Assembly: GCA_001600355.1 (NCBI GenBank)
Contig: BCJU01000002.1
Location: 1,116,001 to 1,180,000 of the forward strand
Direction: 5' to 3'
DNA: 64,000 nucleotides
DNA from: Meira nashicola
Taxonomy: Eukaryota > Basidiomycota > Exobasidiomycetes > Exobasidiales > Brachybasidiaceae
The notes beneath the pieces are model-generated. The model was not told the origin of the DNA and searched no databases. It saw only the letters and a program-made list of their open reading frames with translations. Positions 10,891 through 19,677 of this stretch are shown here, piece after piece; within the stretch, counting starts at the first letter, position 1, and each line of letters starts with the position of its first letter. The position numbers and the translations under genes are program-made.

Positions 10891-13157
10891 ATGGAGCAAG
10901 ATAGTCTAGTGCAATCATCCTTTGTGATTCCATGTTCCTCAAATAATGCAACGAGGGCAAGAAAAGGGAAGTCAAGAGAATTAGAGGAGGAAAACACCTT
11001 CTCCCTTCTACCCGCTTATGAAAATGATGAGAGAGGTGCTCGATGGCGTCTAGAAGGATACAAAAAATCAATTAAAATTGTACGACTTGCTTTTGATCGA
11101 GTGTATGCGCAATTTCACCAAGATTTGTTCGAAAAGTTAGAGGGCATTCTTCAAACACAAGACGCATGTACTCAATACCACATTCCAGGACCATCTCGAT
11201 TGACAGTGGCGTGTGTTTCCGGAGCACCCATACCAGAAAGATTATCGGAGAAGCTACTAGCTGCTGCACAAAAAAGTTCCAAGGATTCAACCTGGGTGTA
11301 CATACATCCCCGTGAATGTCTTGATCTGGCCACGACTTTGAGGATTATTACAGCTCGAGCTTTGAGTCCTCGAAAGGATCTCGATTTTGACAATGTGGAT
11401 TTTTCCGATATCTTGTCTGTTGCCGCACCTTCCGCTGACAAGTCTGGTAAAAAGATTCACATATTCATCGATAATTTTGCCATCTTTCATCGTGGCGTTT
11501 TCAATGACTTAATGCAAAGTTTACATTCCATTACACAAATGAAAGACAGTCCGCAATTTACCATCATCTTATCCACCGAAATAGGTCGTACAAGTTTCGA
11601 TGATAAACTTGATCCTGGAGTATCATCTATGCTTGATATCTACGTACTTGATACTGTTCCTGCTACAACTTATTTTGAGAAGGTGATTGAAGAACTCTTT
11701 AATGCGTCAATCGAGGCAGACAGGCTGACGATATGGCCTGGAGATAAAGTTGTGGAATTTGCAAGGAAAAGATTTTACGAGGAAAAGGTGAACTTAGGAC
11801 ATGTTCAAACACTATTTGAGGTGAGTTAAAAGTGTTATATCTTGTCTTGGAAAAATTTCTCAAACATATATTATTTTCTCTCGTAAAGCTTTACTTGCAT
11901 CATCATTTCACACAGCAGCCACTTTCCGCCCTTTTTGAGGCCGAACAACCTCTCGATCAAACCGCATGGAAGCCAGCCTTTTTTACTCGTCTCAGAAGTA
12001 TGCTAGTTCGTAACTTTGATGGTGAAAAGGGTGAGATGCGCATCAAATTGCCTTTCCCAGGCAATTCAACTAGCGAACGCTCAAAACAAGAACATTTTCA
12101 GGAACTCTTACAGAACGATGATTATCTAGCAAATTGTATCGCAAATTTTCTACTCGATATTAGCAGAGAAAGAGTAGCAATTCTGACAGGCGTTCGACTT
12201 GCACACCTCCTACGTGTTGAGCTGAGAATAAGCAACGGTGAAGGTCATCAGCATCTCATTTTTGAGCCCCGAAAGAGCACCTTTGGTGGGTTGTTATGCG
12301 CACTATTAAATCAGCAGCAAGCTACTACAGTCATTCAGGAGATTCGTACAGCACTTAGAAGCAAGTCTCTATCCGAAATCGAGACAATTTTGGATCATAT
12401 CCGTGCAGGAAACATCATTCAAGGTACAGATGAAGAGAAGGCTTTTAAATCGTTGTGTGATAGGCTTGCGAATACTACATCGGCAACTGAAGGAGAGAAC
12501 GACAGAGTACAGATAGAGAAAGAAGCATTAACGAACGGAAATGATGAAGAAGCGGGAAAAGAGGCAAGGAGATTGGCTCTCGTTCAAAAGAATCTTTTAC
12601 GCGAAGAATCAAATAGTACATTGCGAAGACAAATTTGTGATGAGATTGTGGCGATATTACGAAACCTTTTGAGTACATCTAGTGCTCTTTCACAATTATG
12701 GCGATATAATTCGACAGGATATCTCTATTCGATTCTTGAACCTTCACCTCGTATTAATTATTTAGCAGCTTTGAAGAATCCAAGTGGATACCTTAAACGA
12801 ACAAGTGATGCATTAGAGATGCCGGACGTTTGTCGTGCTTATCAAACGTATGAAGATGCAGGTAGATTGATCAATTTAGCCGATTGGTTTAATGCATTTT
12901 ATTCATCGATCAATGATTCTGAAAAGGAGGAAATAAGTTATAATGATGCACGAAAGAGAAAGAGATTGGATGACGAAGGTCAAAATGAGTTGGAATCATA
13001 TAAAAAAGATTTAGCAAATTGGGAAACGAAAGATGTAGTCCGTCTTCGATTCGCATTGGCCGTTCATGAGATGGGCAAAATGGGTTTCTTGAAACGCACT
13101 CGGAGAAAGTTAGAACATGTACTTAAATTAGTGTACGATTTACCTCTTAAAGAATGA
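10891..13157 (+). CDS. ORC3: Origin recognition complex subunit 3 (two exons)
   Basis: Exons at 10891-11820 and 11889-13157 give 732 residues, close to the usual ORC3 length (about 700). The intron (11821-11888, 68 nt) starts GTGAGT right after a GAG codon, ends TAAAG and is phase 0. The join gives VQTLFE then LYLHHHFTQQPLSALF, matching the ORC3 segment in which a helix leads into the HFxxQPLSxL motif. Using the later CACAG acceptor would delete this conserved helix, so I prefer the earlier one. The N-terminal half is an AAA+-like fold (IHIFIDNFAIFHRGVFNDLM as a degenerate Walker-B region, then TIILSTEIG); the second half is the ORC3 insert and winged helix. ORC3 sits in the origin-binding hexamer and cannot hydrolyse ATP. 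Without the intron, the first exon would end in a TAA a few bases after the donor. Confidence 0.93.
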
Positions 13158-13389
13158 TGACATGTCAGAAAAGTATTAATTAGAATATTATTTCAGCTTG
13201 TATTGATTAGGTCAGCTGTACGCGAATTACAGAACAACAGGCTAGCGTGCCGGCTCTGGTTAAAAGTGTACACCCGACGGCCGGTTCTGCAATCAACAGT
13301 GCAGTTGCATGCGTTCGTTGTACACGCACGCATTCAGGCATATCATTTTGTGGAGTTAACACCATCCAATAAGATTACCAATCGACAAA

Positions 13390-14688
13390 ATGGATACTTT
13401 AATTGTTGATCGAAAGATAAAGCCAGTAGGAAAGTCTAATTTAGGTCTTTCTAGGGATAGAATTTGGACGATTGAACCTATTCGAAGTATTTTATTCTTT
13501 ACACTTTTACTTGAAACTTTTTTTGTTCAATTACCGATTCGAACGATTTTGTATGTTTTATTACCAAAGTATACAAAACCTCAACCAAAATGGACGTTAA
13601 AAAGATCAATCTTTATTGGATTATTAAAACATTTTGGTTTTTTTCGATTAAGATTAAATGTGAAATCTAGCATTATAAGAAAGAATGCATTACCTACCAT
13701 TAAGGAAAAAGAAGGAGCAACAGCAATTTGGATAGAACCTATTCATAGACAAACAGGTTTAACAGGTGAAATGAAAGATTTATTCGATCAAGGAGGTTGT
13801 ACTACAACTAGAATTCCAGGTTATTGGTTTGGAGAAAATCATATTGGTAAAAATGGAAGAGAAGCAAAAAAAGATGAAAAAGCGATTTTATTTTTCCATG
13901 GAGGAGGTTATAGAGAATTAAACGGAACTCCAAATTGTCCACCAACGAATAATCTCAAGATTACACTAGAAGCATCAAAGAGATCCGGTAAAGTTCATGC
14001 GCCCAAAAGAGCACTTTCGGTAGAATATAGATTGAGCAGTGAAGGTAATACGTTTCCTTCAATCTTTGCTGATGCATTAGCATCTTGGATTTATCTCGTT
14101 CGTCAATTACGTTTTGAACCGAGAAATATTTTATTCTTAGGTGATTCGGCAGGTGGTAATTTAGCTTTAGCATTACTGAAATATATACGTGATGAAAGAC
14201 CACTTTGGAATGAATTAAACGTTCCTATCGATTCTCCTTTAGCAGATGGTGTAATTCTTTGCTCTCCTTGGATCGATATTTCGGCTTCTTTTTGTAACGC
14301 AGGTCCTTCTTCAAGCGGAACATTATTCAAAGATTTCGATTATCTCAATCTGACATCTCTAAACTATGCAAGTTTAGATCTTGTCAAAGGATTACCTATT
14401 CCTTTCATTCATAGCACTTGGATAAGTTCGATTAATCTGCAAAGAGGATTAGAAGAAAATGTTTTTAAAGGTTTTCCAAGAGCGTTATGCATTTACGGAG
14501 GCTTGGAATTATTTGTTGATGAAATTAAAGCCTTTAACAATCATTATCAATATGCAAACGAACATTGTGGAGCAGGCAAGATTACCGTATACGAAGAACC
14601 TTTAGCAATACACGATTATTTGGCCTACCCTATCTCTTTCACAGAAGATCAAATTAAAGCTCGTGAGGTTATTAGAAAGTGGCTGTAA
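13390..14688 (+). CDS. Membrane-anchored alpha/beta hydrolase of the HSL/esterase type
   Basis: A single exon of 432 residues starts at ATG 13390 (ACAAAATGG context). Residues about 28-60 are hydrophobic (SILFFTLLLETFFVQLPIRT), suggesting a membrane anchor with the catalytic domain behind it. The oxyanion motif HGGGY begins at His170, the nucleophile elbow GDSAGGN places the catalytic Ser at 253, the acid is probably Asp377 in LELFVDEI, and the base is His408 in AIHDYL. All members of the triad are therefore present, and the enzyme should be active on short-chain or steryl esters or similar carboxyl esters. Related fungal enzymes include steryl deacetylases and hormone-sensitive-lipase-like esterases; the substrate cannot be read from sequence. 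It lies 232 bp downstream of ORC3 on the same strand and converges with the P2C ATPase gene. Confidence 0.88.
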   Translation: MDTLIVDRKIKPVGKSNLGLSRDRIWTIEPIRSILFFTLLLETFFVQLPIRTILYVLLPKYTKPQPKWTLKRSIFIGLLKHFGFFRLRLNVKSSIIRKNALPTIKEKEGATAIWIEPIHRQTGLTGEMKDLFDQGGCTTTRIPGYWFGENHIGKNGREAKKDEKAILFFHGGGYRELNGTPNCPPTNNLKITLEASKRSGKVHAPKRALSVEYRLSSEGNTFPSIFADALASWIYLVRQLRFEPRNILFLGDSAGGNLALALLKYIRDERPLWNELNVPIDSPLADGVILCSPWIDISASFCNAGPSSSGTLFKDFDYLNLTSLNYASLDLVKGLPIPFIHSTWISSINLQRGLEENVFKGFPRALCIYGGLELFVDEIKAFNNHYQYANEHCGAGKITVYEEPLAIHDYLAYPISFTEDQIKAREVIRKWL

Positions 14689-14813
14689 AACATTCTCTAG
14701 TTTTTAGATGATAATTCATTAAATTTTCGTAAAAAAGCATACACAATGCTTATAATCGTAAAAAAAGGATATCTATGAGAATAAGGAAATCTATATGAAA
14801 TTCATCCTTGAAT

Positions 14814-17800
14814 CTACCATGCAACCTTTGCAAGTATAGATTTAGGATAAGAGCGAATATAAAGTTTGCGCAGTTCATCAGCCGAAAGAGTAACGACACC
14901 GAAAGCCATTGGTAAGAAAAAGTGTTCGGCTGGAATACCTCTTGTTAGGAAAACGTTTTGAATTGCTTTTATATAGGAAAAGAAGATTGCTATCAAAAAT
15001 GAAATGCAGATTGCCGGAATGATCCACAAATTGCGTGATTTTCCCCAAAAAGGCCATTGTTGGAATAAACTTAATCTACGAGTACGTAAAGCCATTAAAT
15101 CGAAATATTGTTGAATGACCAAATTAAAGAAATAAATTGCGTTTGCTTGATAAAGAATTTCATTGAAATAATTTGGATCGGAAGATTGAACTTGACCTGC
15201 ACCATACTTTAACCACATATCACTAAACGGAATACCTTTCCTTTGCATCCACCAAAATGCCATTGCAGCAGAACATAAAGTCAAAGGAACACCAACGAAC
15301 AAATAAGCATGTGCTAATAATTGCCAATTTGCTAATCGATCTTTTTTTGTATCTCTAGGCTTGCGAAGAAGGACGTCACTTTCTGGCTTTTCTTGAATGA
15401 GTGAAAGTGAAGGGAATAAATCGGTTAAAACACAAATCAAAATCATTTGAATGTTTGAAAGTGCTTGTGGTAAACCAAAGAAGAACGAAAGCAAGACTGC
15501 CCATAATTCAGCAAACGAACCAGCAGGTAAAAGATAAGCGACTGTCTTTTTTAGGTTATCGAAACAAACACGACCATAGAGTAAAGCATCAACGAAAGAG
15601 CTGAATGATTCTAACAAAACCAAATCAGCCGCTTCAATAGCTACTTCACTTCCACCTCCCATTGCTATACCACAATCAGCTTGTTTTAATGCAGGTGCAT
15701 CATTTACACCATCACCTGTCATTGCAACAACTCCTCTTCTTGCCTGGAATTCTTTAACGATTCTTAACTTTTGATCAGGTGTTGTACGACTGAAAACGAT
15801 TTCATCAAAATTGCAAACTTCTTCCCAATCTTGTGGTTGTAATCGCATAATATCGGGTCCGGTTAAACTTAACGCTCTTTGTGCTCTTGCATCATTATCA
15901 TCTAGGAAATCGTATGTTGGTAATTTAAGTTTTCCACCTAGAATGTCATCGATATTATTGATCTCTTGAGCAGTAACAATGCCACATTGACGTGCAATTG
16001 CTACTGCTGTCAAAGCACCATCTCCCGTGATCATCATAAAACGACTACCTGCACCACGAACAGTTTTTACCACTCCTGGAATTTCAGGTCTAGGTGGATC
16101 AACGATTCCTACTAAACCAACAACAGTCAAATTTGAAATTTGATCGAGTAACTGAGTTTCAACTAAATCTTCCGGATTTGATTCTGGTAAATCACTTTTA
16201 TTCACAATTCGACGAGCCAAGAGTAAAATTCTTTGACCTTTTCCTGCCCAAGAAGTTTGCAATTGCGAGAGATAAGCTAATCTTTCCGGTGTTAAGGGTA
16301 AAACTTCTCCACTTCCGTCTAAAGTTGAAGTACATCTTTGCATAAGAACGTCAGGTGCACCTTTTGCTAGGAAGATTAATTGATTTTCACTATTGAATCC
16401 GTTTGCAGTTGCGCCTGTTCCTAATGCTCTTTTTATGCCATCTTTTGATCCATTGCTGCGTACGATTCGAAGAGCGAATTTATTCTTTGAGTTGAATGCT
16501 AATTGATTAACTGTTTCCCAATCTTTTTTGCTTTCTTCAATTCCAACCATATCAGCTGCAAATCGGAAACAAGCTGTATCTGTTGCATCACCAAAGATTG
16601 TACGTTCAACGATTGGCAAATGCATAGTCTCTTCGTCAAATTTGGATGCATTACAAACACCGGCAACCCAACCTAATTGACCGAATGATTCACCGAGTGG
16701 AGTTTCTAATTCGATATGTCTTTTCACGTCTGCCGGTTCATCTTCTTCGAATCCATGAATGCCTGCACATTGAACGAACATACGATTTTGAGTTAAAGTA
16801 CCAGTTTTATCCGAGCAAACTACATTCACAGCTCCCAAAGTTTCAACGATTGCCAAAGATTTGACTAAAACTTTTGCACGACGCATACGAGCAGCAACGG
16901 CGGTAAGAGAAAGAGAAACTGCGGCAGGTAAACCTTCAGGAATGAAAGCTACCAAGATTGAAATGACGTTAACCAATAAACTTGAAACGCTCATAAAGTC
17001 TGGATGCTTTGGACGTAAATAAGCGCCCCAAATGATAATGCAAATTACTGCAACACCGATTGCTAAAGAAGCAATAGTTGTTACGAATAAAAAGATTTCT
17101 TTCTCTAATGTTGTTCTTTCTGCTTTTGGTGCAGAAGATAATTTTGCTAAACGACCAAAGACGGTATTATCTCCTGTTGCAGTTACGATTGCTAAACCTT
17201 CACCTGCAACGCATTTTGTGCCTGCCATTAAGACATTTCTTGATTCAAGATAATTATCTTCAGTTTTATCCAAACTTGCAGAAATTGCATCACTTTCACC
17301 TGTTAATGAAGAACGATCCATTTTTAATTCTGATTCGATATGCATCACTCGGCAATCTGCTGCCATCTTTGCTCCCATTTTGACATTAATAATATCACCT
17401 CGAACGATATTTGCAGCAGGAATGATTTGAATATGACCGTCACGCAAGACAGGAACATCACTTGGCATCATTCCACGAACGGATTCCATTACACGAGTTG
17501 TAGTAAAATCTTGCCAAGCATTAAAAACTGAAGTTACCAAAACGACAACGAATAAAACAACACCTAAAGCTAAATTTGATGCTTGTGGCGGATCACCAAT
17601 TCTCCATGCAATAAAACAAATTATACCTGCGACGATCAACAAAGATCCAAAACCACCAAATACATAAGTGATCATCTTTTGCAATAATCTGTTTGGAGGT
17701 TTTGAGAATACGTTTGGACCATCTTGTTGTAATCTTCTTTTTGCTTGTTCTTCATCTAATCCAGCTTTTTGACTACTGCTTAAACGTTGAAGTGTTTCAT

Positions 17801-18254
17801 CAATACTGATCAAATGCCAATCCAAATCAGCAATATCTTTTAATGTCTTTTTTTCCTTCTTTTTTTCTTTTTTCTCTTTCGAAGGCTTTTGACCATCTTC
17901 CAATTGAATTGATAATGTACGGAAATCAGCAATAACTCGATTCCTTTGTGATGCTCTTGGTGGACTACCTAAACTACCAATTGAATGTGTACGTTCAAGC
18001 GTACGATTACGTTGTAATTGACGTCTATTTGCTTCTTCTTGTTGATATGAATCTTCATTAAATCGAAGTGCATTCGTCATGACAGTATCACTTCTTGGAA
18101 ATTTATCAACTTTTTTTGAGTTTTCCTTAAGATCTTCATCTTCTTTTGATTTACTCGTTGAAGATCCTGCTTTTTCCAAATCAATACTTCCTGATTCATC
18201 TTCAACGTCTGAATTGACAGCTTCCTTGCGCATCTTTTTGGGTAAAATTGCCAT
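14814..18254 (-). CDS. P-type cation-transporting ATPase, P2C (Na,K-ATPase alpha-like) subfamily
   Basis: A single exon of 1146 residues. Diagnostic motifs are FIPEGLPAAVSLSLT in TM4, CSDKTGTLTQNRM with the phosphorylated Asp at residue 482, and MTGDGVNDAPALKQADC in the P domain; the TGES motif of the A domain is also seen (SLTGESDAI). The N-terminal cation-ATPase block starts near residue 145 (LDWHLISIDETLQRL), after a long charged Ser/Lys-rich tail. About ten membrane spans are present, with a C-terminal set after TM6. The overall order matches Na,K- and H,K-ATPase alpha chains and the fungal P2C enzymes related to them, and VETLGAVNVVCSDKTG is typical. TM5 and TM6 differ at ion-site residues (see findings), so Na/K exchange should not be assumed. 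No beta-subunit gene is visible nearby. The protein is expected in the plasma membrane or an endomembrane. Confidence 0.93.
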   Translation of the reverse strand: MAILPKKMRKEAVNSDVEDESGSIDLEKAGSSTSKSKEDEDLKENSKKVDKFPRSDTVMTNALRFNEDSYQQEEANRRQLQRNRTLERTHSIGSLGSPPRASQRNRVIADFRTLSIQLEDGQKPSKEKKEKKKEKKTLKDIADLDWHLISIDETLQRLSSSQKAGLDEEQAKRRLQQDGPNVFSKPPNRLLQKMITYVFGGFGSLLIVAGIICFIAWRIGDPPQASNLALGVVLFVVVLVTSVFNAWQDFTTTRVMESVRGMMPSDVPVLRDGHIQIIPAANIVRGDIINVKMGAKMAADCRVMHIESELKMDRSSLTGESDAISASLDKTEDNYLESRNVLMAGTKCVAGEGLAIVTATGDNTVFGRLAKLSSAPKAERTTLEKEIFLFVTTIASLAIGVAVICIIIWGAYLRPKHPDFMSVSSLLVNVISILVAFIPEGLPAAVSLSLTAVAARMRRAKVLVKSLAIVETLGAVNVVCSDKTGTLTQNRMFVQCAGIHGFEEDEPADVKRHIELETPLGESFGQLGWVAGVCNASKFDEETMHLPIVERTIFGDATDTACFRFAADMVGIEESKKDWETVNQLAFNSKNKFALRIVRSNGSKDGIKRALGTGATANGFNSENQLIFLAKGAPDVLMQRCTSTLDGSGEVLPLTPERLAYLSQLQTSWAGKGQRILLLARRIVNKSDLPESNPEDLVETQLLDQISNLTVVGLVGIVDPPRPEIPGVVKTVRGAGSRFMMITGDGALTAVAIARQCGIVTAQEINNIDDILGGKLKLPTYDFLDDNDARAQRALSLTGPDIMRLQPQDWEEVCNFDEIVFSRTTPDQKLRIVKEFQARRGVVAMTGDGVNDAPALKQADCGIAMGGGSEVAIEAADLVLLESFSSFVDALLYGRVCFDNLKKTVAYLLPAGSFAELWAVLLSFFFGLPQALSNIQMILICVLTDLFPSLSLIQEKPESDVLLRKPRDTKKDRLANWQLLAHAYLFVGVPLTLCSAAMAFWWMQRKGIPFSDMWLKYGAGQVQSSDPNYFNEILYQANAIYFFNLVIQQYFDLMALRTRRLSLFQQWPFWGKSRNLWIIPAICISFLIAIFFSYIKAIQNVFLTRGIPAEHFFLPMAFGVVTLSADELRKLYIRSYPKSILAKVAW

Positions 18255-19677
18255 CTTGTATGCGCATATACTCAGGTCAAATGACCTGATTGAGTTTGTG
18301 TTAAGGTGGAAATGTGTGGTACGGGTGCAAAAGAAACAAAGATTGAGTACAACAGAGAAAGCAAAAGGATATATGAAGCAAAGCAGTAGATGATGGGAAA
18401 GGAGAAAGGTTGAAGTGAGGTTATCTTTGTTCTTCTTATAGGAAAATTAAAGAACGAATTATCTCTTTCGCTTAAAAGTCACACAATTATCTGAGAAAAG
18501 TGGCACTTTCCCCTGACTTGTTAAAATGAAATTTAAGTTCCTTTTACCTTAAACGTATAATTATTGGTCCGTGTCATTCGCCGTTCCTGTTTTGACAGGC
18601 AATTGAAACATACTGCAAGACCGAGATACAAGAAAAGATGATCAGGGCGCATGTATGAACGTACATACACGCAATTAAACGCATCGTGCATCAAAGGCCA
18701 GCCTGCCTTGTTGCCTGACTTTCATATGTGACATGCCCATAGAATGTTTCTTCTTTCTATCTACCCAATTGACAAAAGCCATTCATTCACTTCGTCTTCT
18801 GCTCTTTTCTTTTTCGTACACATGGTCCTCTTCCATAAGGCTGTGTGAAACCGATTCCAAATTTAGACACATATCAGAAATTGGGTTGAGGGTATGCAAA
18901 TGCAAAAAGCACACACCCAAGGAATATCGGATCGTGTAATGTATATACACACGCACACACATGTTTTTTTTTTTTCGTGGGCCAAGGGTGAATTGAAACG
19001 GAACGGAATGCAAGGCTCCACGGCTAATCAAATCAAATCGGCACAACGCCAAAGAAGAGGAAAAAAAGAGTAGGCCCAACGAACGCGCCCGTACAGATAC
19101 GCCTTTTAGCGTACATTAAACGATTTTCAATGTAAAAGAAGAATTGTGGCGAATGCCCGGTGAACGTGCTCGAAATATTTGCCGCCGGCATTCGAACGTC
19201 AATCAGAGAAAAAGTTTAATTGGTACACGCGCAGCGCAGCGCGGTGCAACGCAGCGGGCGTGCAACAAACCTACAGGAGTGAGAATTAGTCCGGAGAGTT
19301 TGCGTCTAAACCAAACTCAAAAAAGGGCCATGGAAAGGGCAGTGACGAGGTAGAGAGAGGCAAACCTTCTCTTTTTGGCAAGAAGATTTTTAGGAGATGG
19401 TAACTAACGAGCATAAGACATGGTCAAGTACTATAGATCAATGTACCTGCATCATAAACACCAATCAATAATTTAAGTGTCAACAATTTGTACCTTGTTT
19501 TGTTTCTTGGCATAAAAGCCCTTAACCCTGCTTTACGCGCCCTGAATCTGATCAAAGAATGATAAATCAAATGATAAATAACGTGAATATGCAAAAGATG
19601 ATGATTAAAAAACAACGATTGATGACCGATAGAGATTTACTATTGTGTAGATACAGAAATATTGGAAATTTATGTCT
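18255..19677. other. Intergenic region with microsatellites, no supported gene
   Basis: This 1.4 kb holds the promoter of the P2C ATPase gene on its left and the 3' flank of the Asi-like gene on its right. It contains a CA-rich tract followed by a T-run near 18945-18976 and a GC-rich motif at 19229-19244 (GCGCAGCGCAGCGCGG) that stands out from its AT-rich surroundings. Open frames here are short and show no domain. Confidence 0.5.
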
